Source: Candidatus Gastranaerophilales bacterium | GTDB taxonomy: Bacteria; Cyanobacteriota; Vampirovibrionia; Gastranaerophilales; Gastranaerophilaceae | DNA: 64,000 bases | Assembly: GCA_944323145.1 (NCBI GenBank) | Contig: CALURJ010000003.1 | Location: 82,011 to 146,010 of the forward strand | Direction of reading: 5' to 3' | Part shown: piece by piece, positions 56,610 to 64,000 of the stretch | How positions within the stretch are numbered: the stretch's first letter is position 1 | Layout of the letters: the number at the start of each line of letters is the position of its first letter | The notes under the pieces: generated by a model | The model's input: the letters and a program-made list of their open reading frames with translations, nothing else | Databases searched by the model: none | Told to the model about the DNA's origin: nothing | Position numbers and translations under genes: made by a program

Positions 56610-56987
56610 ATGTTTAAGAATTTGTTTAATCTGTCTATAAAACGTACTGGAATTGAAATATTAGGGTTTTACCTCTTTTATTCTATAGCAGGTTCAATTG
56701 CTGCTGGCTTTATTTGCGGTATTTTAATATTTATACTTCACCCTCAGGCGTTAATAACAAATGATATCCAAAGGCTTGCTTCATTATACGGAGCAGTGGC
56801 AGCAATTGTCTATGGCGTTGGACTTTCTCTAGCAATAATTGCCTCTAAAAGGATTTTTAATTCCTTTAAAGCGGTATTGATTACCATACTTGCAGTTATC
56901 CTTTTATTCTTTTTCGGTGCTCTTGCCGGAATGATTCCTGTGGCTTATTTAACTTCTTTTGATAAAAATACCTGTTTGGAAGATTAG
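56610..56987 (+). CDS. Small integral membrane protein
   Basis: 125 residues with three hydrophobic helices (~18-42, 60-82, 90-113) and short polar ends. The middle QALITNDIQRLASLYG is likely a periplasmic or cytoplasmic loop. It begins 8 nt after recO and ends just before the convergent pseudopilin gene (2 nt). No family is recognised; ABC-type or YIP1-like assignment would be guesswork. Confidence 0.7.
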   Translation: MFKNLFNLSIKRTGIEILGFYLFYSIAGSIAAGFICGILIFILHPQALITNDIQRLASLYGAVAAIVYGVGLSLAIIASKRIFNSFKAVLITILAVILLFFFGALAGMIPVAYLTSFDKNTCLED

Positions 56988-56989
56988 TT

Positions 56990-57898
56990 TTACGGCAGAC
57001 ATTCAAAGTAAGTTTTAGAGCTGTCAGACGGGCATTTATTCATAGAGGCATAGTAAGAACAGCCAATCCCGTTGCCTCCTTGGCTAGATGTAATATTACA
57101 AGGGTTTCCGGCTCTGTTGGCAGTCCATTCGCTGTCATAATTCCCATTAGCAATTTCTTCATCAGTATAATTTTTTGGCTCAGACAAATATGTAATCATG
57201 TCTTTTTGTTTGTCTAATTTAAAAAAGAATATGTCATGTCCCAGTTTATTTGGTTTTTTTGCACCATTTGTATCAATAGTAATTAAGAAATTTCCTTCAA
57301 CTATTGAAAAACCGATATAACTTCCATCCGGCATTCTATTTGTATAATATAGAGGGGTTCCCAAACCTGCTAAAGATGAGATTGTAAGTTTAGCTTTGTT
57401 ATTATATGTTTTTATATCGTCATTAAGTCTTATAACTCTTGTTGGAGTGTTATTGTAAATGCTTGTTATACCTTCATAATTTAGAAGACTTTTATATAGG
57501 TTTTCATAGCATTCTGCCGCATTATCGTATGGTTTCCCGCTGTCACTGGCATAAGGGTAGTAGGTACAATATTGTGCAAAATTATCAAGTCCGTAATCGG
57601 CTTTAGCTTTAAGTATCGCCTGTGATACAATAGAAACAGCTTTTTTATATTGTGTTTCAAGAACTTTATTTTGGAATTTATGAATAAGAGAGGGCATAGT
57701 CATTGCCGCAACAACGCCGATAATACCGAGTGTAATTAAAACTTCTGCGAGTGTAAATCCTATTTTATATTTCTTTAAGTGATGTGTTATATCACAATTA
57801 TGATACGATTTGTAAATTGTGTCAATCAAATAGCTTAAAAAGTTAGTCTTGCCTATCTTTTCGGGGGGGGGGGCGATTCTCAGCTCTTCTCTATCCAT
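56990..57898 (-). CDS. Type IV pilin-like protein with long leader and poly-C tract
   Basis: 302 residues. KIGFTLAEVLITLGIIGVVAAMTMPSLIHKFQ is a perfect prepilin cleavage/methylation site (cleaved before Phe49), where Phe becomes N-methylated and Glu at +5 is kept. The C-terminal globular part is Asn/Gly/Tyr-rich with conserved cysteines. What is odd is the 48-residue leader, against 6-25 normally. Codons 9-12 are encoded by an 11-nt run of C. The ATG follows AGGAGG at 8 nt, so the long leader is genuinely translated. Slipping in the tract would place the pilin domain out of frame. A TTG start downstream cannot be excluded. Confidence 0.85.
   Translation of the reverse strand: MDREELRIAPPPEKIGKTNFLSYLIDTIYKSYHNCDITHHLKKYKIGFTLAEVLITLGIIGVVAAMTMPSLIHKFQNKVLETQYKKAVSIVSQAILKAKADYGLDNFAQYCTYYPYASDSGKPYDNAAECYENLYKSLLNYEGITSIYNNTPTRVIRLNDDIKTYNNKAKLTISSLAGLGTPLYYTNRMPDGSYIGFSIVEGNFLITIDTNGAKKPNKLGHDIFFFKLDKQKDMITYLSEPKNYTDEEIANGNYDSEWTANRAGNPCNITSSQGGNGIGCSYYASMNKCPSDSSKTYFECLP
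57863..57873. repeat. Homopolymer tract of 11 G/C in the pseudopilin gene
   Basis: Eleven consecutive G on the plus strand (C in the coding direction), in an A/T-rich genome where such runs are unexpected. It lies between the ribosome site/ATG and the prepilin motif. This is the classic position for slipped-strand phase variation. Confidence 0.85.
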
Positions 57899-58057
57899 AA
57901 TTTTTGCCTCCTGAAATTTTAAAACTATATTTTTATTATTTACAATTTTTTTTTATTTGTCAATATGAATAATTAATTAAACATTAATTTCAATGACTTT
58001 TTGAAAAATAACGTTAAAATGATAATATAAGATATTTTTTTTAAGGAGTTAATGTGT

Positions 58058-60655
58058 ATGCCTGATTTTGAAAAATTTACTAACTATTCACAAGAAATTT
58101 TGAATTCTGCCGGAGCTTTGATGCAATCTCATAAAAATTCCGAGATGCAGCCTGAACATATTATGTTGGCTATGATTAAGTCGGATGGGATTATTAAAGA
58201 TTACTTAACAGAATTAAAGTTACTTAATCAAGGATTTATAGATAAAATTGTCGGTGTAATAAATTCTTTCCCGACAATCTCAGGGCCGCCTTCGGGGCAG
58301 GTGTTTTTATCAACACAGACTTACAGATTGTTAGATTTGGCAGCTCAGCAGTCTGAAGAATTAAAGGACGATTATATCGGTATTGAGGCAATTCTGCTCG
58401 GGATGACCAAACTGGAAAACAGCCCTATTCAGCTTTTATTAAAAAACTACAATGTTGATACAAACAGAGTTTTAAATGTAATGAAAAAAATAAGAGGTAA
58501 TAAAAAAGTGGATAATAAAAATGCAGAAGAAAATATGAAAGCGCTTGAAAAGTTTTCGACTGATTTAACGGCGTTAGCAAGAAAAGGTAAATTGGATCCT
58601 GTTATCGGCCGTGATGAAGAAGTCAGAAGAATTATTCAGGTTTTAAACAGACGTACCAAAAATAATCCTGTTTTAATCGGTGAACCCGGCGTTGGTAAAA
58701 CTGCTATTGTTGAAGGACTTGCACAGCGTATTGTGAGAGGTGATGTTCCGGAAAGCTTAAAAGATGTTAAACTCGTTTCCCTTGATATGGGTGCACTGGT
58801 CGCGGGCGCTAAATTCAGAGGAGAATTTGAGGAACGTTTGAAGGCAGTTTTGAAAGAAGTTGAAAATTCAAACGGCGAAATTGTAATGTTTATTGATGAA
58901 CTCCATACAGTCGTAGGTGCCGGTGCGACAGAAGGTTCAATGGATGCCGGAAATCTATTAAAACCGATGCTTGCTCGAGGCGTTTTGAGAACAATCGGTG
59001 CGACAACAGTTAACGAATATCGAAAATATATTGAAAAAGACCCTGCTTTGGAAAGACGTTTTCAGCCTGTACTGGTTGGCGAACCGTCTGTTGAAGACAC
59101 AATTTCTATCTTGAGAGGTTTAAAAGAAAAGTATGAAGTTCACCATGGGATAAGAATTCTTGACAGCGCCCTGATTGCTGCTGCAAAACTTTCCGACAGG
59201 TATATTACAGACAGATTTCTTCCTGATAAAGCAATTGACTTGATTGATGAGGCTGCATCGTCTTTGCGTATAGAAATAGATTCTATGCCGGAAGAAATTG
59301 ATAAAATGATGCGTCAAAAAATTCAGCTTGAAATTGAACGCGAAGCTCTAAAGAAAGAAGATGACGATGATGCAAAGGCAAAAGTTGAAGATTTAACCCA
59401 ACAAATTGACGAGCTTGAAGGTAAAATTTCAAAATTGAAAGCCCAGTGGGAACAGGAAAAAGCTTCAATTACGGGCGAAGCAGGTATTAAAGAAGAAATT
59501 GAAAAAGTTAAAAATAAAATTGAAGAGGCAGAACGAAACACCGATTTACAAACTGCGGCTGAATTAAAATACGGTAAACTTCTTGAACTTGAAAAGCAGT
59601 TAAAAGCTGTTCAGAATAAAGAAAAGACAGATAACAAACTTCTGAAAGAAGAAATTGATGATGAAGATATTGCAAATGTTGTAAGTAAATGGACGGGAAT
59701 TCCTGTTAACAAGCTCGTTGAAAGTGAAAAGCAAAAACTTCTTAATATGGAAGAAATTCTTCATAAACGTCTTGTCGGTCAGGAAGAAGCTGTTGATACG
59801 GTTTCTGATGCAATACGCCGTGCGCGTTCGGGTTTAAAAGATCCGAAACGTCCGATAGGTACTTTCTTATTCCTTGGACCTACAGGTGTTGGTAAAACAG
59901 AACTTGCAAAATCACTCGCAGAATTTATGTTTAACGATGAGGATGCACTTATTCGTATTGATATGTCTGAGTACATGGAAAAACATAATGTTTCAAGACT
60001 TGTTGGCGCTCCTCCGGGATATGTCGGTTATGATGAAGGCGGCCAGCTGACAGAAGCTGTAAGACGTAAACCTTATTCGGTTGTGCTTTTTGATGAAATC
60101 GAAAAGGCTCACCCTGATGTATTTAACATTATGCTTCAAATATTTGATGACGGACGTTTGACAGATTCAAAAGGCCGTACGGTTGATTTTAAAAATACAT
60201 TAATCATTATGACATCAAACATCGGTAGCGATATAATCCTTGAAAATACATTAAATTCTCTGGGTTCTCAGCAAAACTTTGAGGATACAAAAGAAAAAGT
60301 TCTAGAAGTTTTGAGAAGCAGGTTTAAACCAGAGTTTTTAAACAGAATAGATGAAACAATTTTCTTCAGAGCCTTGAACATGCAGGATTTGACAAAAATA
60401 GTCGATATTCAAATGGATTATTTGAGAAAGTTGTTAAAAGATCAGGAAATTGATTTTGAAATAACAGATGATGCAAAAGAATTTCTTGCAACCCGCGGGT
60501 TTAACCCTGTATACGGTGCAAGACCTCTTAAACGTGTTATAAGACAGTTAATCGAAAACCCGTTATCAAAACAAATTCTTGCCCAGAAATTCCTGCGCGG
60601 GGATAAGGTCATTATAGATGTTGATAACGATGAAATAGTTTTCAAAAAAGCATAA
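58058..60655 (+). CDS. clpB: ATP-dependent chaperone ClpB
   Basis: 865 residues. An N-terminal Clp_N repeat domain (~1-145) precedes NBD1 with Walker [11 protein letters not shown] and Walker [15 protein letters not shown]. The coiled-coil middle domain (~395-520, rich in Glu/Lys) distinguishes ClpB from ClpA/C. NBD2 has Walker [11 protein letters not shown] and [16 protein letters not shown]. ClpB rescues aggregated proteins with DnaK. The ATG at 58058 is 9 nt from AAGGAG, better than the one at 58052 (3 nt). It has its own terminator. Confidence 0.95.
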   Translation: MPDFEKFTNYSQEILNSAGALMQSHKNSEMQPEHIMLAMIKSDGIIKDYLTELKLLNQGFIDKIVGVINSFPTISGPPSGQVFLSTQTYRLLDLAAQQSEELKDDYIGIEAILLGMTKLENSPIQLLLKNYNVDTNRVLNVMKKIRGNKKVDNKNAEENMKALEKFSTDLTALARKGKLDPVIGRDEEVRRIIQVLNRRTKNNPVLIGEPGVGKTAIVEGLAQRIVRGDVPESLKDVKLVSLDMGALVAGAKFRGEFEERLKAVLKEVENSNGEIVMFIDELHTVVGAGATEGSMDAGNLLKPMLARGVLRTIGATTVNEYRKYIEKDPALERRFQPVLVGEPSVEDTISILRGLKEKYEVHHGIRILDSALIAAAKLSDRYITDRFLPDKAIDLIDEAASSLRIEIDSMPEEIDKMMRQKIQLEIEREALKKEDDDDAKAKVEDLTQQIDELEGKISKLKAQWEQEKASITGEAGIKEEIEKVKNKIEEAERNTDLQTAAELKYGKLLELEKQLKAVQNKEKTDNKLLKEEIDDEDIANVVSKWTGIPVNKLVESEKQKLLNMEEILHKRLVGQEEAVDTVSDAIRRARSGLKDPKRPIGTFLFLGPTGVGKTELAKSLAEFMFNDEDALIRIDMSEYMEKHNVSRLVGAPPGYVGYDEGGQLTEAVRRKPYSVVLFDEIEKAHPDVFNIMLQIFDDGRLTDSKGRTVDFKNTLIIMTSNIGSDIILENTLNSLGSQQNFEDTKEKVLEVLRSRFKPEFLNRIDETIFFRALNMQDLTKIVDIQMDYLRKLLKDQEIDFEITDDAKEFLATRGFNPVYGARPLKRVIRQLIENPLSKQILAQKFLRGDKVIIDVDNDEIVFKKA

Positions 60656-60661
60656 AATGTT

Positions 60662-60697
60662 AATCAGTCCTCTTATATAAGAGGACTGATTTTTTAT
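60662..60697 (+). terminator. Rho-independent terminator after clpB
   Basis: AATCAGTCCTCTTAT and its complement ATAAGAGGACTGATT make an almost perfect palindrome (60662-60691), followed by TTTTT. Confidence 0.93.
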
Positions 60698-60763
60698 CTT
60701 AATACTTCTTTATATTTACAGCTCTCAGGTATTGCAAATTAGTGTTTGATGTACAATTGTGGT

Positions 60764-61441
60764 ATGAAGATTACAAGAACAGAAAATAATCAAATAAACT
60801 TTGGATTAAACTATAACACTCACAGAAAAATTGCTGAAAAATTAATAAATGAAGAATTCCCGAAACTACAAAATTATTCTCCGGTTATAAAAAAGGCTGT
60901 TGTTGACCCTGATTTTGATGAATTGGGCTTTCACTCAAATACTCATTTTTATTTTCCGTTTGATAACTGGCTTAAACCGAGAGCAAGTTTTCTTGACATT
61001 GACGGTTCTCATAATGCATATGTGAAATATACTTCTCACGTTGGGAATTCTCTTGAAGCATTAAAAAGAGGTCAGTTCCCTGTGATGGCAGAAGAGATTG
61101 GCAGGGCAAAACATTTTTTGGATGATGTGTGTGTAGGGTTACATGTAAAACAAGGCAACTTTATTCAAAAATGGCGGGAAATGCCTGTGCACGCTGCGTT
61201 TGAAAATTTTATACACAAGCATGAAGATGAATTAATTGCGAAGAGTTCACGTTCAGTGGCTGATTTAAAATCTGATACTTTCGAAGATATTTTTGTATCT
61301 GTTGTAGGACATTCTAAAAACACTGAAATGCCGACCAAAGACAATGTTTTACACTGGGATGAAATTGCTCAGGATACAATAAATCTTGTTTTAGACAGTT
61401 CAAGATTGTTTTTTGCAAAAGTTTCTGATTTACTTAGGTAA
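60764..61441 (+). CDS. Zinc-dependent phospholipase C-like protein
   Basis: 225 residues, all-helical. Spaced metal ligands match the zinc-dependent PLC/S1-P1-like fold: a His near the N-terminus (THRKIAEKL), HSNTHFYFP, then RAKHFLDDVCVGLHVKQGN (the HxxxD...H triad) and PVHAAFENF (H...E). Unlike secreted phospholipases it has no signal peptide, so it may act inside the cell, use another export route or have another substrate. The ATG at 60764 is chosen over an upstream start at 60746 because the family-like part begins there; neither has a clear ribosome site. Confidence 0.7.
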   Translation: MKITRTENNQINFGLNYNTHRKIAEKLINEEFPKLQNYSPVIKKAVVDPDFDELGFHSNTHFYFPFDNWLKPRASFLDIDGSHNAYVKYTSHVGNSLEALKRGQFPVMAEEIGRAKHFLDDVCVGLHVKQGNFIQKWREMPVHAAFENFIHKHEDELIAKSSRSVADLKSDTFEDIFVSVVGHSKNTEMPTKDNVLHWDEIAQDTINLVLDSSRLFFAKVSDLLR

Positions 61442-61618
61442 AAAGGTTATTTAATCCAGATATTGAATTCAATTTTATCTTTGTCCGGAATGATTGCGAT
61501 TTCTTTTCTATTTTCAAATTTGCAAGTTTAATGTAAAACTTTTATAAGGATATGTAAATTTGCATGTTTCAATGTTATAATGTATCTATTCGGATAAATA
61601 ATTATTGAGAGGAAATAT

Positions 61619-63463
61619 ATGTGCGGAATTGTAGGATATGTAGGAAATAAGTCAGTTGTTGATATTTTGCTTGACGGACTTGAACAATTAGAATACAGAG
61701 GGTATGATTCTTCCGGTATTGCTGTTATGTGTGAAGATGAAATCAAGGTTTACAAAGCTATCGGAAAACTCCAAAATTTGCGTGACGAATTGCGCGGGCA
61801 TGAACATGAATATAAAAGCTCAACTATGGGAATCGGGCATATCAGATGGGCCACCCATGGTGCTCCTACTCTTTTAAATGCTCATCCTCATACCTGCAAT
61901 TGCGGGAACCTTGTTGTTGTACATAACGGAATTATTGAAAATTACAAGGAATTAAGGGAACAATTATCTCAGGACGGCTGTGTTTTCAAATCACAAACTG
62001 ATACTGAGGCTGTTGCTCATCTTGTTGCAAGAAAATATGCAGAATGCAAGGATTTAACAGAAGCAGTCAGACTAGCTTCAGAAGAAATTGAAGGTGCTTA
62101 TGCTCTTTGTGTAATGCATAATGACTGCAAAAATAAGCTTGTTATAACAAAAAGAAATGCTCCGCTTCTTGTTGGTATCGGAGAAGGTGAATACTTCGCT
62201 GCTTCTGATGTTCCGGCAATTATTAAACATACTAAAAAAGCTGTTTACCTATCAGATAACCAGATTGCGACTTTAACTCCGGATTCTATGCATCTTATTG
62301 ATGAGAACGGAAATACGGTTGAGCCGAAAGTTGAACTTCTTCCATGGGAGCCAGTTGCGTTAAGTAAAATGGGCTACAAACATTTTATGCTTAAAGAAAT
62401 TCATGAACAGCCGGATGTTATAAGAAATATTCTGGTCGGAAGGCTTCATGCTCCTGATGAACATATTATTTTGAATGAGGTAAAACTCAATAAAGAAACT
62501 TTGAAAAAGTTAAACCGAATTCAAATCATTGCCTGCGGAACATCTTTGCATGCTGCAATGATAGGCAAGTATTTGATAGAAAGTTTCTGCGGCATTGCTG
62601 TTGATGTGGAAGCATCAAGTGAATATATTTACAGAAAAACTGTGACTGATGAACATACTCTGGTAATCGGAGTTTCTCAATCCGGAGAAACTGCGGATAC
62701 TTTAACAGCAATAAAGCAGGCTAAAGCTAAAGGTTCGCATATTTTAATTATTACGAACAGACCTGATAGTGCCATGGCAAGAGAAGCTGACAGTTTAATT
62801 CCTGTTAATGCAGGGATTGAAGTTTCTGTTGCTGCAACAAAATCATATATAGCACAATTGATGGCTTTTTATCTTTTATCTTTGTATATGTCTGAAATTA
62901 AAGACAGTATAGCCGCGTCAACTCTAACTTCTTTAAAAGCAGAGTTAATGGTGCTTCCGCAAAAGATTGAACAAATACTTGCACATAAAGAAGATATTCA
63001 AAAAGTTGCAAAAACTTATGCCAATACAAAAGATTTTATTTATATTGCAAGAGGTATCAATTATCCTACAGCATTAGAGGGTGCACTTAAGCTTAAGGAA
63101 ATAAGCTACATTAATGCAACCGGATATCCTGCGGGCGAATTAAAACACGGTCCTATTGCAATGCTTGATGAAACAATGCCTGTATTATCAATTCTTATGA
63201 ACGGTTCTGTCTATGAAAAACTCCTTTCAAACAGCGAAGAAGCAAAGGCCAGAAATGCGAGAATGATTGCGCTGACAAATTCAAAGGATGAAAAGTTAGT
63301 TGATTTATTTGAACATATAATCAGAGTTCCTGATGTTCAGGAATTGTTCTCTCCGATTATTGCAATAATTCCTTTACAGCTTATGGCATATTATATCGCG
63401 GAATTTCTGGGCAAAGACGTAGATCAGCCGAGAAATCTTGCAAAATCCGTTACTGTGGAGTAG
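61619..63463 (+). CDS. glmS: Glutamine-fructose-6-phosphate aminotransferase (isomerising)
   Basis: 614 residues. MCGIVGYVGN gives the N-terminal nucleophile Cys2 of the glutaminase domain. Two SIS sugar-isomerase domains follow (GTSLHAAMIGKYLIES, SQSGETADTLTAI, and ARGINYPTALEGALKLKE). The tail LAKSVTVE is universal. GlmS makes glucosamine-6-phosphate for peptidoglycan and LPS. GAGAGG precedes the ATG. No glmS ribozyme core was recognised in the 5' region (61442-61618), which carries only A/T-rich sequence and a possible gene remnant. Confidence 0.96.
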   Translation: MCGIVGYVGNKSVVDILLDGLEQLEYRGYDSSGIAVMCEDEIKVYKAIGKLQNLRDELRGHEHEYKSSTMGIGHIRWATHGAPTLLNAHPHTCNCGNLVVVHNGIIENYKELREQLSQDGCVFKSQTDTEAVAHLVARKYAECKDLTEAVRLASEEIEGAYALCVMHNDCKNKLVITKRNAPLLVGIGEGEYFAASDVPAIIKHTKKAVYLSDNQIATLTPDSMHLIDENGNTVEPKVELLPWEPVALSKMGYKHFMLKEIHEQPDVIRNILVGRLHAPDEHIILNEVKLNKETLKKLNRIQIIACGTSLHAAMIGKYLIESFCGIAVDVEASSEYIYRKTVTDEHTLVIGVSQSGETADTLTAIKQAKAKGSHILIITNRPDSAMAREADSLIPVNAGIEVSVAATKSYIAQLMAFYLLSLYMSEIKDSIAASTLTSLKAELMVLPQKIEQILAHKEDIQKVAKTYANTKDFIYIARGINYPTALEGALKLKEISYINATGYPAGELKHGPIAMLDETMPVLSILMNGSVYEKLLSNSEEAKARNARMIALTNSKDEKLVDLFEHIIRVPDVQELFSPIIAIIPLQLMAYYIAEFLGKDVDQPRNLAKSVTVE

Positions 63464-63480
63464 AATTGTATTTGTAAAAA

Positions 63481-63553
63481 GCCGATATAGCTCAGTTGGT
63501 AGAGCAACTCATTCGTAATGAGTAGGTCGCGAGTTCGAGTCTCGCTATCGGCT
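63481..63553 (+). tRNA. tRNA-Thr (anticodon CGT)
   Basis: Cloverleaf of 73 nt: acceptor stem GCCGATA (63481-63487) pairs with TATCGGC (63546-63552). The D arm is AGCTCAGTTGGTAGAGC, the anticodon stem ACTCA/TGAGT with loop TTCGTAA (anticodon CGT, reading ACG), and the T arm GCGAGTTCGAGTCTCGC. CCA is not encoded. It starts 17 nt after the glmS stop. Confidence 0.97.
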
Positions 63554-63567
63554 TTATTTTAAAACTT

Positions 63568-63726
63568 ATGATAAAATCCGCCGTTGTAAAAATAAATAAA
63601 ATAAATAATTTTGATAACTGCTATATTGAATCCGAATTAAGAAAATTATATAGAGATATAGTGCGCTGGGCTGTTATTGATGTAGATGATGCCGATATTT
63701 CCATAAGTGTTTCTTACATAGCGTAA
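63568..63726 (+). CDS. Small hypothetical protein
   Basis: 52 codons from an ATG right after the tRNA. The peptide ends KLYRDIVRWAVIDVDDADISISVSYIA, which looks like a genuine alpha/beta segment with an amphipathic helix followed by a strand. No ribosome site is visible. It lies between the tRNA and the metK leader. It could be a conserved small protein or a chance frame; codon use seems coding-like. Confidence 0.4.
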   Translation: MIKSAVVKINKINNFDNCYIESELRKLYRDIVRWAVIDVDDADISISVSYIA

Positions 63727-63788
63727 TATATATTAATACAATATTTGCTTTTGAGAATTTTTAGTTCTATAATGTTGTTCAATGAAGT

Positions 63789-63850
63789 TGCCGGGTCGGA
63801 ATTAAAAACCTTACCGGCAGGATTGACGGTGATATGGTTCGCCGGATCCG
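63789..63850 (+). promoter_or_regulatory. Structured leader of metK (possible riboswitch)
   Basis: Two consecutive hairpins: TGCCGG (63789-63794) with CCGGCA (63814-63819); then GGAT (63820-63823) with ATCC (63846-63849) enclosing CGGTGA with TCGCCG. They are GC-rich against an A/T-rich background and precede an AAGGAG site by 12 nt. Position suggests control of SAM synthesis, but the sequence matches no SAM riboswitch class I can recognise. Confidence 0.5.
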
Positions 63851-63875
63851 AAATACAAATTAAGGAGAATTTGAA

Positions 63876-64000
63876 ATGACACCAAGAAACTTTTTATTTA
63901 CTTCCGAATCAGTTACGGAAGGCCACCCCGACAAAGTATGCGATCAGATTTCTGATGCTATTTTGGACGAGTTTTTGACAAAATACCCTCAATCAAGAGT
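63876..64000 (+). CDS. metK: S-adenosylmethionine synthase (N-terminal part, cut by window edge)
   Basis: 41 codons before the edge, beginning [22 protein letters not shown], the conserved MetK N-terminus ([13 protein letters not shown]) with the ATP-binding His. The enzyme makes SAM from ATP and methionine. AAGGAG lies 8 nt before the ATG, after a structured leader. Only the start of a ~385-residue protein is visible. Confidence 0.95.
   Translation, partial: MTPRNFLFTSESVTEGHPDKVCDQISDAILDEFLTKYPQSR

Noticed and set aside
61442..61618. glmS ribozyme upstream of glmS
   Set aside because: The conserved ribozyme core and its pairings were not found; the region is A/T-rich and short.

Overview
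The window is low-GC, densely packed bacterial chromosome. It carries core housekeeping genes (minC/minD, secG, atpD/atpC, comM, rimO, fabI, valS, rpsA, purH, glyQ, pgi, trxB, recO, clpB, glmS, metK, one tRNA-Thr). It also encodes a type IV pilus machine, a partial flagellar/type III export operon and several lineage-specific proteins. The ATP synthase beta and epsilon genes form their own unit with no other F1Fo genes beside them, as in Cyanobacteria and chloroplasts (atpB-atpE). GlyRS alpha is separate from glyS. A heptosyltransferase-like GT9 enzyme, an outer-membrane secretin and a TPS-type adhesin point to a two-membrane envelope. Together these suggest a non-photosynthetic cyanobacterial relative (Vampirovibrionia/Melainabacteria, perhaps gut Gastranaerophilales). 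This placement is inference, not proof.

Layout. 1-2.4 kb: division-site genes minD (cut by the left edge) and minC, preceded by an SLT transglycosylase, all on the minus strand. 2.5-6 kb: NrtR-like regulator, secG, tcdA, an SDR, and a convergent GT9 gene carrying a heptamer repeat. 6-10.5 kb: comM, two half-size chromate transporters and atpD-atpC. 10.59-10.98 kb: a 390-bp element bounded by 18-bp inverted repeats. 11-22 kb: P-loop kinase, type IV pilus/type II secretion operon (PilP/GspC-like, secretin, PilB, PilC), SDR, rimO, flippase. 22-28 kb: a 1266-residue TPS adhesin with a 278-residue Asp/Thr repeat and a C-terminal PilZ domain, then a convergent 603-residue protein of unknown function. 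28-34 kb: fabI, valS, two small paralogous proteins, rpsA. 34-47 kb: a cluster of unknown helical proteins, purH, a glycosyltransferase, a dCMP-deaminase-like gene, then fliE-fliF-fliG-like-fliH-flhA and yidD. 47-54 kb: glyQ, tandem amino-acid permeases, pgi, a secreted protein, trxB. 54-64 kb: pilT, recO, a pseudopilin with an 11-C tract, clpB, a zinc phospholipase-C-like protein, glmS, tRNA-Thr and the start of metK behind a structured leader.

The most unusual points are as follows. (i) A conserved leader of about 185 nt occurs twice, directly abutting the start codons of two unrelated genes (purH and the fliG-like gene), with shared sequence blocks and a conserved pairing. (ii) An exported adhesin ends in a PilZ domain with both c-di-GMP signature motifs. 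(iii) Simple repeats of phase-variation type lie inside a pseudopilin gene and a glycosyltransferase gene. (iv) A pair of proteins shares conserved N- and C-terminal helices around a variable middle, like flagellar or type III axial proteins, close to a reduced export operon whose FliG is highly divergent. (v) The purH product lacks several IMP-cyclohydrolase catalytic motifs.

How the genes may work together: the pilus operon, pilT and the pseudopilin would form a retractile surface-adhesion or uptake machine. The adhesin, flippase and glycosyltransferases shape the cell surface. The fliE-flhA block plus the axial-like proteins could be a flagellum or a derived secretion system. The remaining genes are core metabolism and translation.
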